DNA of 64,000 nt from Pseudomonas mendocina (GTDB taxonomy: Bacteria; Pseudomonadota; Gammaproteobacteria; Pseudomonadales; Pseudomonadaceae). Each line of letters opens with the position of its first letter. Within the stretch, counting starts at the first letter, position 1. Below the pieces are notes generated by a model, which had not been told where the DNA came from, did not search any database, and was given only the letters and a program-made list of their open reading frames with translations. Shown piece by piece: positions 29,975-41,000 of the stretch. Position numbers and translations under genes: made by a program. The DNA is taken from NCBI RefSeq assembly GCF_900636545.1, contig NZ_LR134290.1, positions 3,162,001 through 3,226,000 of the forward strand, written 5' to 3'.

Positions 29975-30925
29975 TCATCGCCTAGTCTTGCGTGCCCGCA
30001 ATGCAGCCATCAATGACGGACCGAGGGCGGTGAATGCAGAACCGAGCACCACGACTACGGCGCCGGTATAGGCGATCCAGTTGACCTGCTCAGGCAGCAC
30101 GTGATCCGGCCACCAGGTCGAGGCCAGGGCTACGGAAACGAAGGTCACCAGCGGTGTCAGCGCCAGGGTCGCGCTGACCCTGGAGGCCTCCCAATGCGCC
30201 AACGCCTCGGCGAAAGCACCGTAGGCGACCAGGGTATTCAGGCAGCAGGCCAGCAGCAGCCAGCCTTGAAGCGGGCTCAGCTCCAGCACCTGCATTGGCT
30301 GTGCCCAAGGCGTTAGCAGCAGTGCACAGGCCAGGTAGATGACCATCATCACCTGCACCGAATTCCACGAAGTCAGCAGTTGCTTCTGCGCCAGACCATA
30401 GAAGGTCCAGACGAAAGCAGCGGCCAGCACGGTCAGCACGCCGGTGGTATAGGTGGTCAGCGAGGTCAGCAACTCACTCAGGCGCTGGTTGAAGAACAGG
30501 CCGAAGCCCAGCAGCATCACCATCAGGCCAATCGCCTGGCCCAGACTGAAACGTTCGCGAAAGACGAACAGGCTGCTGATCAAAAGCAAAATTGGCGCGA
30601 CCTGAATCACCAGTTGCGTGGTTCCGGGGCTAAGCAGGTTGAGCCCGACCAGATACAGCACGTAGTTGGCAGTCAGTCCGCCGATGGCCAAGGCCAGTAG
30701 CCAGCCCCCCTTGCGCCCGAGCGGGCGAAAACGCGGTAGGCGCCGAGTGGCCGCCAGATAGGCGAACAACAGGGAGCCCGCCACAGCCAGGCGGTACCAG
30801 GTGACGGTTACCGGATCCATCACCTGAAGAACTTCTTTCAGTTTGATTGGCAGGATGCCCCAGAGCACGGAGGTGGTCAGGGCGAGTAGCAGGCCGTATA
30901 TCCAACGACCGGAGGAAATGTGCAT
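29975..30925 (-). CDS. DMT-family exporter (EamA domains)
   Basis: 316-residue inner-membrane protein with about ten helices in two EamA repeats (about 8-150 and 160-300). The first repeat shows LLALTTSVLWGILPIKLKE and TWYRLAVAGSLL, the second VLAAAFVWTFYGLAQKQL. Drug/metabolite transporters export amino acids or other small metabolites; the substrate is unknown. ATG at 30925 with AGAGG upstream is preferred over 30940. Convergent with the quinone reductase-like gene, 6 bp apart. Confidence 0.9.
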   Translation of the reverse strand: MHISSGRWIYGLLLALTTSVLWGILPIKLKEVLQVMDPVTVTWYRLAVAGSLLFAYLAATRRLPRFRPLGRKGGWLLALAIGGLTANYVLYLVGLNLLSPGTTQLVIQVAPILLLISSLFVFRERFSLGQAIGLMVMLLGFGLFFNQRLSELLTSLTTYTTGVLTVLAAAFVWTFYGLAQKQLLTSWNSVQVMMVIYLACALLLTPWAQPMQVLELSPLQGWLLLACCLNTLVAYGAFAEALAHWEASRVSATLALTPLVTFVSVALASTWWPDHVLPEQVNWIAYTGAVVVVLGSAFTALGPSLMAALRARKTRR

Positions 30926-31203
30926 GGAGACCTCTGGCAAGCGGTCGACAGAGCATGTCGTCCGCAGCCGGCCATTCTAGGAGAGGTCAGGCTATCGACA
31001 CAGTAACAGTTCAGCCTGGCTGACGAACATAACTGTACTGATCGACAGCTGAAGCCTGCCAGAAGATCGACGCCAGAAATCCATAAGAATTGCTAAAAAC
31101 CACCAAAAATCAGCCAATTACGACCATCTGTCGCTTTACCCAACGCACCGCTTCGCTGGCATTAGACTCAGATTATTCAGCCCCCTCACATGGAGCTTTC
31201 GTC

Positions 31204-31464
31204 ATGTTCGGCCAACGTACAGCTGACCCGCAGCCGGGTACGCACTACCGCAGTTCACGTGTCAGCGCCGTCAATGGCCAGTATTTCTTCGCCACACGCG
31301 AAGGCACGCTGGAAGGCCCCTATCTCTCCCGCCACGACGCCGAACAGAGCATAGCGCGCTATATCGAGCGCATGGCCATGGCCGACAAGCTGCTGCGCCA
31401 TAGCAGCGAGCACATCGACAACCTGCAGCGCCGCGAAGCGATCAAGCACAATCAGGAGCTTTGA
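31204..31464 (+). CDS. Small conserved protein, unknown
   Basis: 86-residue cytoplasmic protein, charged, with NGQYFFATREGTLEGPYLSRHDAEQSIARYIERM: a short beta part then an amphipathic helix. It resembles a small Pseudomonas family I recall as DUF6316, not verified. ATG at 31204 follows TGGAG (31190s) after an AT-rich leader (31080-31180). Separate transcription unit, convergent with the hydrolase gene. Confidence 0.7.
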   Translation: MFGQRTADPQPGTHYRSSRVSAVNGQYFFATREGTLEGPYLSRHDAEQSIARYIERMAMADKLLRHSSEHIDNLQRREAIKHNQEL

Positions 31465-31476
31465 GCGCACGCCTCG

Positions 31477-32466
31477 CTACAAACGCGCCAAGCCCATATC
31501 CTCCCGATGCGCCGCCAGGTGTGGTAATACCGCTGCCAGCAGCGGCTCCTTGAAGGCATCTTGGAAGCGATGTGCCAACCCCGGAATCAGCTTGAGTTCG
31601 GAGCCCTTGATATGTGCCGCGACATGCACGCCGTGCATCACCGGCAATAGCGGATCAGCCGTGCCATGCACCACCAGCGTCGGCACGTTCAAGCGGTTGA
31701 GCAACTCGACCCGGCTCGACTCGGCGAGAATCGCCAGCAACTGCCGCTGCACCCCCTCGGGATTGAATGCGCGGTCATAGGCCACTTCGGCCTGACGCAG
31801 AAGCAGAGCACGATCATCATGCACGGCCGGACTTCCCAGCGCGGCGAGCAGGTCAGCCTGCTGCTGCAGAGCGGCCTCGCGACTGCCGGCCTCACGTCGC
31901 GCCAACAGGGCAACCAGGGCATCGCTTGGCGCTGGCAAGCCTTGTGCACCCGAGCTTGTCATAACCAGCGTCAGGCTGAGCACGCGCTGCGGCGCCAGGT
32001 CGGCCAGGTGTTGGGCGATCATCCCGCCCATACTCGCGCCCAAGACGTGAAAGGCTTCGACCCCGAGGCTGTCCATCAATCCCAGGGCATCCCCCGCCAT
32101 GTCACGCAGATGATAAGGCGCGCCAAGCGACAACCCCAGGCGATAGCGCAGCACCTCATAAGGCAGATTGATGCTCGGCGCAGGCTTGCGCCAGGTGCTC
32201 AGCCCCACATCGCGATTGTCGAAGCGCACCACACGAAAGCCCTGCTGGCACAGGCGCTCGACCACCTCGTCAGGCCAATGGATCAGCTGTCCACCCAGGC
32301 CCATGACCAGTAGCAGAGCCGGGTCGCGCTCGCTACCGACACTCTGGTAGGCCAGGCGCACGTCGCCGACGTCGGCATACCGGGTTGGCTCGGAAATATC
32401 ACAACGGTTGGCCGCAAAAGACGGCAGGACGCACAGCATTGCGACCACGAAGAAGAATGCACGCAT
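31477..32466 (-). CDS. Alpha/beta hydrolase, exported
   Basis: 329-residue serine hydrolase with an N-terminal signal peptide (FFFVVAMLCVLPSFAANRC), so periplasmic or outer. Nucleophile elbow GASMGGMIA, oxyanion region LLVMGLGGQL, acid in VVHGTADPLLPV and His in GLAHRFQD complete a catalytic triad. I chose ATG at 32466 because it gives a good signal peptide; the frame is open to 32616, but that would bury the signal. Substrate unknown; distant aclacinomycin-methylesterase-like members exist. Confidence 0.82.
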   Translation of the reverse strand: MRAFFFVVAMLCVLPSFAANRCDISEPTRYADVGDVRLAYQSVGSERDPALLLVMGLGGQLIHWPDEVVERLCQQGFRVVRFDNRDVGLSTWRKPAPSINLPYEVLRYRLGLSLGAPYHLRDMAGDALGLMDSLGVEAFHVLGASMGGMIAQHLADLAPQRVLSLTLVMTSSGAQGLPAPSDALVALLARREAGSREAALQQQADLLAALGSPAVHDDRALLLRQAEVAYDRAFNPEGVQRQLLAILAESSRVELLNRLNVPTLVVHGTADPLLPVMHGVHVAAHIKGSELKLIPGLAHRFQDAFKEPLLAAVLPHLAAHREDMGLARL

Positions 32467-32631
32467 GAAAAACACCAGAAACGCAGAACCCCACTGGAAC
32501 GCGATTCTGGTGAAAGTCGTTCGACGGCGCTGCCACATCAGCGTGACAGTTTGATGAAGGAGGACGAACGGTCGGCGGTCAGGTGACGATAGCGGCCAGC
32601 CAGAACGTCGCGCCATGAAGCCCCTCGCTAC

Positions 32632-32654
32632 GTGGGAGGGGCTTTAGCCGCGAC
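32632..32654. repeat. REP-type repeat
   Basis: GTGGGAGGGGCTTTAGCCGCGAC, the variant REP unit, between the hydrolase and metE. Confidence 0.75.
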
Positions 32655-32662
32655 CAGAGGAA

Positions 32663-34966
32663 TCAGGCCAGCTCGGCGCGTAACTGTCGAGCTGCTGCGA
32701 CCATGTTCACCAGCGCGGCCTCGGTCTCCGGCCAGGCGCGGGTTTTTAGGCCGCAATCTGGGTTGACCCAAAGACGCTCCAGCGGGATACGCCGCGCCGC
32801 CTTGCGCAACAGCCCGGCCATCTCGGCGCTGTCCGGCACCCGTGGAGAGTGAATGTCATAGACGCCCGGGCCGATCTCGTTGGGATAATCGAAGCGCTCG
32901 AACGCCTCCAACAACTCCATGTCCGAACGCGAGGTTTCGATGGTGATCACGTCGGCATCCATCGCCGCGATGGATTCGATCACGTCGTTGAACTCGCTGT
33001 AGCACATGTGGGTGTGGATCTGGGTTTCGTCACGCACGCCACTGGCGGTCAGGCGGAAGGCCTCGGTGGCCCAGTCCAGATAGTGCTGCCAGGCTGCCTG
33101 GCGCAGCGGCAGTCCTTCGCGAAACGCAGCCTCGTCTATCTGGATGATTCTGATGCCCGCAGCCTCCAGGTCTACCACCTCGTCGCGAATCGCCAGCGCC
33201 AGTTGCCTGGCCTGCACCTCACGGGGCACGTCCTCGCGCGGGAACGACCACATCAGCATGGTCACCGGGCCGGTCAACATGCCCTTCACCACCTTGTCGG
33301 TCAGGCTCTGTGCATAGCGGATCCACTCCACGGTCATCGCCCTGGGTCGACTCAGGTCGCCGACGATCACTGCCGGTTTGACGCAGCGCGAACCATAGCT
33401 CTGCACCCAGCCGAAGCGGGTGAAGGCATAGCCGTCAAGCTGCTCGGCGAAGTACTCGACCATGTCGTTGCGCTCGGCCTCCCCATGCACCAGCACGTCC
33501 AGCCCCAGACGCTCCTGCACCTGCACCGCCTGGCGAATTTCGCTGTGCATGGCCTCGGTGTAATCGGCAACGCCGAGCTTGCCCTGCTTGAACGCCTGGC
33601 GAGCCAGGCGAATGGCCGAAGTCTGCGGAAACGAACCGATGGTGGTGGTCGGTAGCAGCGGCAACTGCAGGCGCTCACGCTGCTTGCCGATACGCTCGGC
33701 GAATGCTGACTGACGCTGAGCGTGGCGCGGGCGAATCGCCTCCAGACGCGCCTGCACCTCGGTTTTGTGAATGCGCGTCGATGCAGCACGTACGGCCTGT
33801 ACCGCACGGCAGGCTTCCAGCGCGGCCTGAACAGCGGCGTCGTCCGGCGCCTCCAGTGCCCTGCCGAGCACGGCGACCTCCTGGCACTTCTGTACGGCGA
33901 AGGCCAGCCAGCTCTTCAGTTCGGCATCGAGCTGATCTTCACGCGCCAGGTCCACCGGGCTGTGCAGCAGCGAGCAGGACGGCGCCACCCACAAGCGCTG
34001 GCCCAGACGTTCGTGAGCGTGACGCAACACTTCGAGGGCCTTGTCCAGATCGCAGCGCCAGACGTTGCGGCCGTTGACCAGGCCCAGCGACAACACTTTA
34101 TAAGCCGGCAGGCGGTCGAGGATGGTCGGGTACTGCTCCGGCGCCCGCACCAGATCGATATGCAGGCCATCCACCGGCAGGTTGGCGGCCAGGCCGAGGT
34201 TGTCTTCCAGGCCACCGAAGTAGGTGGCGATCAGCTTCTTGCAGGGTTCGCGCTGGATCAGGTTGTAGGCTCGCTCGAAGGCGTTTTTCCAGTCCTGCGG
34301 CAGGTCGAGCACCAGGATCGGCTCGTCGATCTGCACCCACTCCACGCCCTGCGCGGCCAGGCGCTGGAGAATCTCGCCATACACCGGCAGCAGGCGCTCG
34401 AGCAGTTCCAGCTTGTCGAAACCGGCGCCTTTAGCCTTACCCAACCATAAATAGGTCAGCGGGCCGATCAGCACCGGTTTTACCTGGTGGCCAAGGGTGT
34501 TCGCCTCCTCCACTTCCTCGAACAACTGCTCCCAGCTCAGGGCGAACTGCTGGTCAATGCCGAACTCCGGTACCAGGTAGTGGTAGTTGGTATCGAACCA
34601 TTTGGTCATCTCTTGGGCATGGGCACCACCGCAGCAAGTACCACTGCTCTTGTTTGCAACGGCCCCACGGGCCATGGCGAACAGCGTCTCCAGCGTCGGT
34701 TTGCCAGCCGCAGGGCGGAAGCGCTCGGGAATCACACCGAAGGCCAGCGAATGGCCAAGCACCTGGTCGTACCAGGCAAAGTCGCCCACCGGCAGCAGAT
34801 CGATGCCGGCATCCTTCTGCAGTTGCCAATGCTCGGCCCGCAGGCGCTGGCCAACGGCGCGCAGCCCGGCTTCATCCAGCTCACCTCGCCAGTGCGCTTC
34901 GAGCGCCTTTTTCAGTTCGCGGTAGCGACCGATACGTGGGAAACCGAGGGAATGGGACAGGGCCAT
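32663..34966 (-). CDS. metE: Cobalamin-independent methionine synthase
   Basis: 5-methyltetrahydropteroyl-triglutamate:homocysteine methyltransferase, the last step of methionine synthesis without B12. 767 residues, as in E. coli (753). N-terminal half with [18 protein letters not shown]-terminal half holds the zinc/homocysteine site [11 protein letters not shown] and the later Cys in NPDCGLKTR. Divergent from metR, the classical arrangement, with a MetR box between them, so induction by MetR plus homocysteine is expected. Confidence 0.97.
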   Translation of the reverse strand: MALSHSLGFPRIGRYRELKKALEAHWRGELDEAGLRAVGQRLRAEHWQLQKDAGIDLLPVGDFAWYDQVLGHSLAFGVIPERFRPAAGKPTLETLFAMARGAVANKSSGTCCGGAHAQEMTKWFDTNYHYLVPEFGIDQQFALSWEQLFEEVEEANTLGHQVKPVLIGPLTYLWLGKAKGAGFDKLELLERLLPVYGEILQRLAAQGVEWVQIDEPILVLDLPQDWKNAFERAYNLIQREPCKKLIATYFGGLEDNLGLAANLPVDGLHIDLVRAPEQYPTILDRLPAYKVLSLGLVNGRNVWRCDLDKALEVLRHAHERLGQRLWVAPSCSLLHSPVDLAREDQLDAELKSWLAFAVQKCQEVAVLGRALEAPDDAAVQAALEACRAVQAVRAASTRIHKTEVQARLEAIRPRHAQRQSAFAERIGKQRERLQLPLLPTTTIGSFPQTSAIRLARQAFKQGKLGVADYTEAMHSEIRQAVQVQERLGLDVLVHGEAERNDMVEYFAEQLDGYAFTRFGWVQSYGSRCVKPAVIVGDLSRPRAMTVEWIRYAQSLTDKVVKGMLTGPVTMLMWSFPREDVPREVQARQLALAIRDEVVDLEAAGIRIIQIDEAAFREGLPLRQAAWQHYLDWATEAFRLTASGVRDETQIHTHMCYSEFNDVIESIAAMDADVITIETSRSDMELLEAFERFDYPNEIGPGVYDIHSPRVPDSAEMAGLLRKAARRIPLERLWVNPDCGLKTRAWPETEAALVNMVAAARQLRAELA

Positions 34967-35076
34967 GACTTAACGCTCCACAATGAATCGAGATGGCGCC
35001 ATTCTCGGCATCGGCCATGAGTGAGACAAACTCAAGATTTTCGTCTTGATCTAAAGATTTACTCATGTAGGCTGTA

Positions 35077-35089
35077 TGAAGCATTTTCA
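35077..35089. promoter_or_regulatory. MetR binding site between metE and metR
   Basis: TGAAGCATTTTCA matches the MetR consensus TGAANNWNNTTCA at every fixed base. It lies 111 bp from the metE start and 46 bp from the metR start. A second dyad TGAGTGAGACAAACTCA (35020-35036) lies closer to metE. Confidence 0.82.
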
Positions 35090-35134
35090 TCCAGCACCGA
35101 AACTGGATGAGTGAAACCTTTGCAGAGACCCGCC

Positions 35135-36052
35135 ATGCTCGAACTACGCCACCTGAAAACCCTGCATGCCCTGCGCGAGACCGACAGCCTGGTCGAAGCC
35201 GCCGAACGCCTGCACCTGACCCAGTCAGCGCTGTCACACCAGTTCAAGGAGCTGGAGGAGCGCCTGGGTCTGCAACTGTTCGTACGCAAGACCAAGCCGG
35301 TGCGTTTCACCAGCGCAGGCCTGCGCCTGCTGCAACTGGCCGACGCCGCCCTGCCCTTGCTACGTGGCGCCGAACGCGACCTGGCGCGCCTGGCCGGTGG
35401 CACCGCCGGCCGCCTGCACATGGCCATCGAGTGCCACAGCTGCTTCCAATGGCTGATGCCGACCATCGACCAGTTCCGCGATGCCTGGCCGGAAGTGGAG
35501 CTGGACCTGGCCTCGGGCTTCTCCTTCGCCCCGCTGCCGGCGCTGGCCCGTGGCGACCTGGATCTGGTGGTGACTTCAGATCCCATCGAACTGGCTGGCA
35601 TCACCTATGTGCCGCTATTCACCTATGAGGCCCAGCTGGCGGTCGCCAATCAGCATCGCCTGGCGTCCAAGGCCTATATCCAGCCCGAGGATCTGGTCAG
35701 GGAAACCCTGATCACCTACCCCATCGAGCGCGACCGCCTGGACATCTTCACCCGCTTCCTCGAACCGGCCGATGTCGAGCCGGCGCAGGTGCGCACTTCC
35801 GAGCTGACGGTCATGATGATGCAGCTGGTCGCCAGCGGCCGTGGCGTATGCGGTCTGCCCAACTGGGCGCTGCACGAGTACAGCTCGCGCGGCTACGTCA
35901 GCGCCAAGCGCCTGGGCGAGAAAGGTTTGTACTGCACGCTGTACGCAGCGATCCGCAGCGACATGCTCGACGCCCCCTTCATGCGTGATTTCCTGCTGAC
36001 CGCCAAGGACACCTCCTTCGCCAGCCTCGAAGGTGTCAGCGTGGCGCGCTAA
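35135..36052 (+). CDS. metR: LysR-family regulator MetR
   Basis: Homocysteine-responsive activator of methionine biosynthesis genes. 305 residues. N-terminal HTH MLELRHLKTLHALRETDSLVEAA and LTQSALSHQFKELEERLG closely match E. coli MetR (HLKTLQALR; QTQSALSHQFSDLEQRLG). I start at ATG 35135 by this match; GTG at 35111 would add eight residues. Divergent from metE and likely autoregulated at the shared box. Confidence 0.95.
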   Translation: MLELRHLKTLHALRETDSLVEAAERLHLTQSALSHQFKELEERLGLQLFVRKTKPVRFTSAGLRLLQLADAALPLLRGAERDLARLAGGTAGRLHMAIECHSCFQWLMPTIDQFRDAWPEVELDLASGFSFAPLPALARGDLDLVVTSDPIELAGITYVPLFTYEAQLAVANQHRLASKAYIQPEDLVRETLITYPIERDRLDIFTRFLEPADVEPAQVRTSELTVMMMQLVASGRGVCGLPNWALHEYSSRGYVSAKRLGEKGLYCTLYAAIRSDMLDAPFMRDFLLTAKDTSFASLEGVSVAR

Positions 36053-36255
36053 GCGCCGCCCTCATAAGGTAGCTGGCAGTCGAGCGAATTTTTTGGCTGT
36101 CGGCATGCTTGGCCCAGTGACGCTGCTGTAAACACCTCGCATCTGGCGCAGCCCTCAGCCCAGGTGGCAGCCCGCAATTGCCTTGTTACAACTCCCCGCT
36201 TGCCGCATCGTGACCAACAGTCATAGCATGACCGCCGGTCACAACACTCCGCGGA

Positions 36256-36918
36256 ATGCCCATGCGCTACCAGGATCAACTCTTCCAGCAACGGGAAAAC
36301 GCCCTGCTCGAATCCGCTCGCCAGTTGTTCCAGAACGACTCCTGGGACCGCGTCACCATCGCCGAGGTGGCGCGTCACGCGGGTATCGGCAAAGGCACCG
36401 TGTACAAACACTTCACCAGCAAGGAAGCGCTCTACGCGCGAATGGTGCTGGACTGCTCGCGCCAACACCTGGCCGAACTGCAGGAAGTCGCCCGCAGCGC
36501 ACCCACGCAAGAGGCCATGCGCCGAGTGATTCGCCGCGCCTTCGAGCAGCTGCAGGCCGACCCACTGCAAGCGCAGCTTTGCCTGCTGTGTGACCGCCCG
36601 GCCTTTCAGGAACGCCTTGAACAACCCTACCGCGAACAGTTCATCGAGCTGGAAGGCCAGTACATGTATCTGTTCAGCGGCCTTCTACAGAGCAGCTTCC
36701 GCGACCTGCAACTGTCTCCCGCACACTGCCAGCATCTGCTCTGGGGCGTGGAGGCTTGCGTGAATGGCGTCATGGCGCGCATCGCCTCCGGTGGTTTCGC
36801 GCACTGGACCGAATACATCGAACTGGACGCGTATTTCGATCGCGTTACCGACTTCATCATCGCCGGCCTGCAGGGCCAGGCCGCCGCGCTGCTGGCAGCG
36901 CCCGCCATCAACGAGTAA
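36256..36918 (+). CDS. TetR-family regulator of the RND pump
   Basis: 220-residue TetR repressor. N-terminal HTH (about 12-58) with VTIAEVARHAGIGKGTVYKHFTSKEAL. The C-terminal ligand-binding domain contains several cysteines (QAQLCLLCDRPAF) that might sense redox or metals. First gene of a tandem TetR-MFP-RND unit, 7 bp before the adaptor gene, so it probably autoregulates the pump from the 200-bp gap upstream. A second ATG at 36262 has better ribosome-site spacing and could be the true start. Confidence 0.9.
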   Translation: MPMRYQDQLFQQRENALLESARQLFQNDSWDRVTIAEVARHAGIGKGTVYKHFTSKEALYARMVLDCSRQHLAELQEVARSAPTQEAMRRVIRRAFEQLQADPLQAQLCLLCDRPAFQERLEQPYREQFIELEGQYMYLFSGLLQSSFRDLQLSPAHCQHLLWGVEACVNGVMARIASGGFAHWTEYIELDAYFDRVTDFIIAGLQGQAAALLAAPAINE

Positions 36919-36925
36919 GCCATCC

Positions 36926-38014
36926 ATGTTCGCGCAATTCAGCAAACGTCCCTGGATCATCGCCGTCGTCATCGCCATCGTGCTGCTGCTCTGGCTGCTC
37001 AGTGGAGACCGCTTCGTCGCACGCGACGACATACCGGCCGAGCCCGATAAACCAGCCACGAGCGCCGAACTGGTGCGGGTGGAGGTGACATGGCTGGAAG
37101 CCCAGCCCATGCAGCGCCAGCATGTCGTGCAGGGCCAGATCGAGGCCTGGCGCCGGGTGGAGCTACGCGCCCAGGTCAGCGGCAGCGTGCAGAACCTGGA
37201 TCAGGACAAGGGCAACCGCGTCGCCGCCGACCAGTTGCTGCTCAGCCTCTCGCCAGATGACCGCCCAGCCCAGGTTGCACGCAGCGAGGCTGACGTCCGG
37301 CAACGGCAAAGCGACGTTACCGCCGCCAAACGCCTGCGTGAACGCAGTCTGGTATCGGCCAACGAACTGATGCGTTTGGAAAGCGAGCTGGCCAAGGCCC
37401 GCGCCGAACTCGACAGCGCCCGCCTGCAACTGCGCAACACCAAGGTGAAAGCGCCGTTCGCCGGCATCTATGACCAGCGTATGGTCGAACTGGGCGACTT
37501 CGTCCAACCCGGGCAGAGCCTGTTGACCCTGGTGGACATCGACCGCCTCAAGGTCAGCGCGCAGATCGCCCAGCAGCAGGTCACCCAGCTCGAACTGGGC
37601 CAGCCGGTGAAGGTGGAACTGCTTGACGGCCGCACCCTACAGGGTGAACTGCACTTCATTGCCGCGGCAGCCGACCCAGGCTCGCGCAGCTTCCGCATCG
37701 AAGTCAAGGTGGACAACCCGGACGGCCTGCGCCTGGCGGGTGCCAGCGCCACGCTGCATATCCAGACTGGTGAAGCCATGGCTCATCGTCTGTCCCCTGC
37801 CCTGCTCAGCCTGGACGAAAACGGCCGCCACGGCGTCAAGTGGGTCAACGATGCGCAGCGCGTGGAGTTCACCCCGGTGGATCTGATCAGCGTCGACAAC
37901 CAGGGCGCCTGGGTCAGCGGCCTGCCGCCCAAGGTGGCGTTGATCACCCTTGGCCAGGGATTCGTCCAGCCTGGTCAGCAGGTGAAGACGCAACTCGCGA
38001 CCGAGGACAGCTGA
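36926..38014 (+). CDS. RND efflux membrane-fusion protein
   Basis: Periplasmic adaptor, 362 residues, anchored by an N-terminal TM helix (about 10-26, IIAVVIAIVLLLWLL) rather than a lipobox. It shows the split lipoyl domain (VELRAQVSGSVQNL ... APFAGIYDQRMVELGDFVQPGQSLLTLVD), a short coiled-coil hairpin (about 110-170) and a beta-barrel region. It pairs with the pump gene that begins 1 bp after its stop. No outer-membrane channel gene follows, so an unlinked TolC/OprM-type protein must serve. Confidence 0.93.
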   Translation: MFAQFSKRPWIIAVVIAIVLLLWLLSGDRFVARDDIPAEPDKPATSAELVRVEVTWLEAQPMQRQHVVQGQIEAWRRVELRAQVSGSVQNLDQDKGNRVAADQLLLSLSPDDRPAQVARSEADVRQRQSDVTAAKRLRERSLVSANELMRLESELAKARAELDSARLQLRNTKVKAPFAGIYDQRMVELGDFVQPGQSLLTLVDIDRLKVSAQIAQQQVTQLELGQPVKVELLDGRTLQGELHFIAAAADPGSRSFRIEVKVDNPDGLRLAGASATLHIQTGEAMAHRLSPALLSLDENGRHGVKWVNDAQRVEFTPVDLISVDNQGAWVSGLPPKVALITLGQGFVQPGQQVKTQLATEDS

Positions 38015-38015
38015 G

Positions 38016-41000
38016 ATGCACGCACTGATCGCCGCCGCGCTCGACCGCAGCCGCACCACCATCCTCATCCTGCTGTTCCTGCTCTGCGGCGGGCTGGTGG
38101 CCTACATCGCCATGCCCAAGGAGTCCAACCCCGACGTCACCATCCCGATGATCTACGTTTCGGTGACGCTCGAAGGCATCAGCCCGGAAGATGGTGAACG
38201 CCTGCTGGTGCGCCCGCTGGAGCAGGAGCTGCGCAGCCTGGAAGGGGTCAAGGAAATGCGCTCGATGTCCAGCGAGGGTCATGCCTCGGTGATCCTCGAG
38301 TTCGATGCCGGCTTCGATGCCAAGGTGGCGCTGGCCGATGTCCGCGAGAAGGTCGACACTGCTCGCAGCAAGCTGCCTGAAGAGGCCGACGAGCCGACCG
38401 TTAACGAAGTCAACGTGGCGCTGTTCCCGGTACTGTCGGTGGGCTTGTCTGGACCGATTGCCGAGACCGAGTTGGTATACATCGCCCGGCGCCTGAAGGA
38501 GAACATCGAGGGCATCGCCGAGGTGCTGTCGGTGGAAATCGGTGGCGACCGCGAGGACCTGCTGGAAATCGTCGTCGATCCGCAAGTGCTGGACAGCTAC
38601 GGCATCGACTACAACGAACTGTTCAACCTGGTCAGCCGCAACAACCGCCTGGTCGCTGCCGGCAGCCTGGACACCGGCGCCGGGCGCATGAGCATGAAGG
38701 TGCCCGGCGTCATCGAAGACCTTGAAGACGTGATGCGCATGCCGATCAAGGTAGTTGGCGACAGTGTGGTCACCTTCGCCGACGTCGCCACCATCCGCCG
38801 AACCTTCAAGGACCCCACCGGTTTCGCCCGTATCAATGGCCAGCCGGCCATCGTGCTGGAAGTGGCCAAACGCAGCGGTGCCAACATCATCGAGACCATC
38901 GATCAGGTCAAGGCGCTGATGGAACGGGCCAAGCCCTTGCTGCCGCCGGGCGTGGAAGTCAGCTACATCATGGACCAGTCGCAGGAGGTACAGAGCATGC
39001 TCGGCGACCTCCTCAACAACGTGCTGACCGCCATCGTTCTGGTACTGATCCTAGTCGTGGCGAGCATGGGCATGCGCTCGGCGCTGCTGGTCGGCTTGAC
39101 CATTCCCGGCGCCTTCCTCAGCGGCATCCTGCTGATCTGGATGCTCGGTTTCACCCTCAATATCGTGGTGCTGTTCAGCCTGATTCTGGTAGCGGGCATG
39201 CTGGTGGATGGGGCCATCGTCGTTTCCGAGCTGGCCGACCGCTATCTGCAGCAAGGCCAGACGCCTCGTCAGGCCTGGGCCAATGCCGCGACACGAATGG
39301 CCTGGCCGGTAATCGCCTCCACCGCCACCACCCTGGTGGTGTTCCTGCCGCTACTGTTCTGGCCCGGCGTGGTCGGCCAGTTCATGAAGTACCTTCCAGC
39401 GACCGTGATTCTCTGCCTGCTGGCCTCGCTGGCGATGGCGCTGATATTTCTACCCGTGCTCGGCGCCGTTACCGGCGGCCAGGCACACCCACAAGCCGCC
39501 AGCGCCAATCGTGCCGGCAACGCCTACCGCAATCTGCTGGCCACGCTGCTCAAGCGCCCCGGCCTGACCCTGCTCGGCATGCTCGCGCTGATCGCCTTGA
39601 TCTATGTCGGCTACGGGCGCTTCAACCATGGCGTGGAATTCTTCCCCGACGTAGAACCGGAAAGCGCGCAGATCTGGGTGCGCGCACGCGGCGATCTTTC
39701 AGTGCAGGAGAAGGACGCCCTGCTCCAGCAGGTGGAAAAACAGGTGATCGGCATGCCTGAGGTCAAGGCGCTGTATGCACGCTCCCTGGCTCAGCCGGAA
39801 GGGCAGCAGGGCCAACTCGGCGCCGACGTGGTCGGCACCTTGCAGTTCCAGTTCGTCGACTGGCACCAGCGCCGCCCGGCCAAGGACATTCTCGCCGAAA
39901 TGAGCCAGCGCACCGCCGGCATTCCCGGCGTCGTCCTGGAGTTCCGCAAGCAGGAACAGGGGCCCACAGACGGCAAGCCGGTGAAGCTGCAGATCAGCTC
40001 ACTGGACCCGACACTGGGCGAGCAGTGGGTCGAGCGTATTCGCGACGAGATGCAAAACCTCGGCGGTTTCGTCGATATAGAGGACGATCGTGCCCTGCCC
40101 GGCATCGAGTGGCGCATCAAGGTTGATCGCGAGGCAGCCGCACGCTTCGGCGCCGATGTGCTCAGCGTCGGCAACGCGGTGCAGATGATCACCAACGGTC
40201 TGAAGCTGGCCACCTACCGGCCAGAAGATGCCACCGATGAAGTCGACATTCGCGTGCGCCTGCCCGGCAACTGGCGCTCGCTCGACCAGCTCGGTCGCCT
40301 GACGCTCAACACGCCTGCTGGCCAGGTGCCGCTGAGCAACTTCGTGGACCTGCAGCCTGCGCCCAAGGTCGGCACACTGCGCCGCGTCGATGGCGATCGC
40401 ACCATCACTCTACAGGCCGACCTGGCCGAGGGCGCGCGGCTGGACGAACGGCTCAAGGCACTGCGCGAAGCGCTCGGTGATGTACCAGCCGAGGTCCAGG
40501 TGAAATTCGCCGGTGAAGATGCCGATCAGCGTGAAGCGGCCACCTTCCTGATGACCGCCTTCGTCGTCGCCATCTTCCTTATGGCGATCATCCTGGTGAC
40601 CCAGTTCAACAGCCTGTATCAGGCAGCACTGGTGCTCTCTGCCATCGTCCTGTCCACCGCCGGCGTGCTGATGGGCCTGCTGGTCAACGGCCAGTCGTTC
40701 GGCATCGTCATGGTCGGCATGGGCCTGATCGCCCTGGCCGGTATCGTGGTGAACAACAACATCATCCTGATCGACACCTACAACCAGCTACGCCGCCAGG
40801 GCCTGGAGCCGCGCGAAGCGGCGCTGGAAACCGGCTGCCTGCGTCTGCGACCAGTGCTGCTCACCGCGGTGACCACGATTCTCGGCCTGATGCCGATGGT
40901 GCTCAGCATCAACGTCGACCTGGTCACCCCGAGCCTCGGCTTTGGCGCCCCCTCGACCCAGTGGTGGACACAGCTGTCGAGCGCCATCGCCGGGGGCCTG

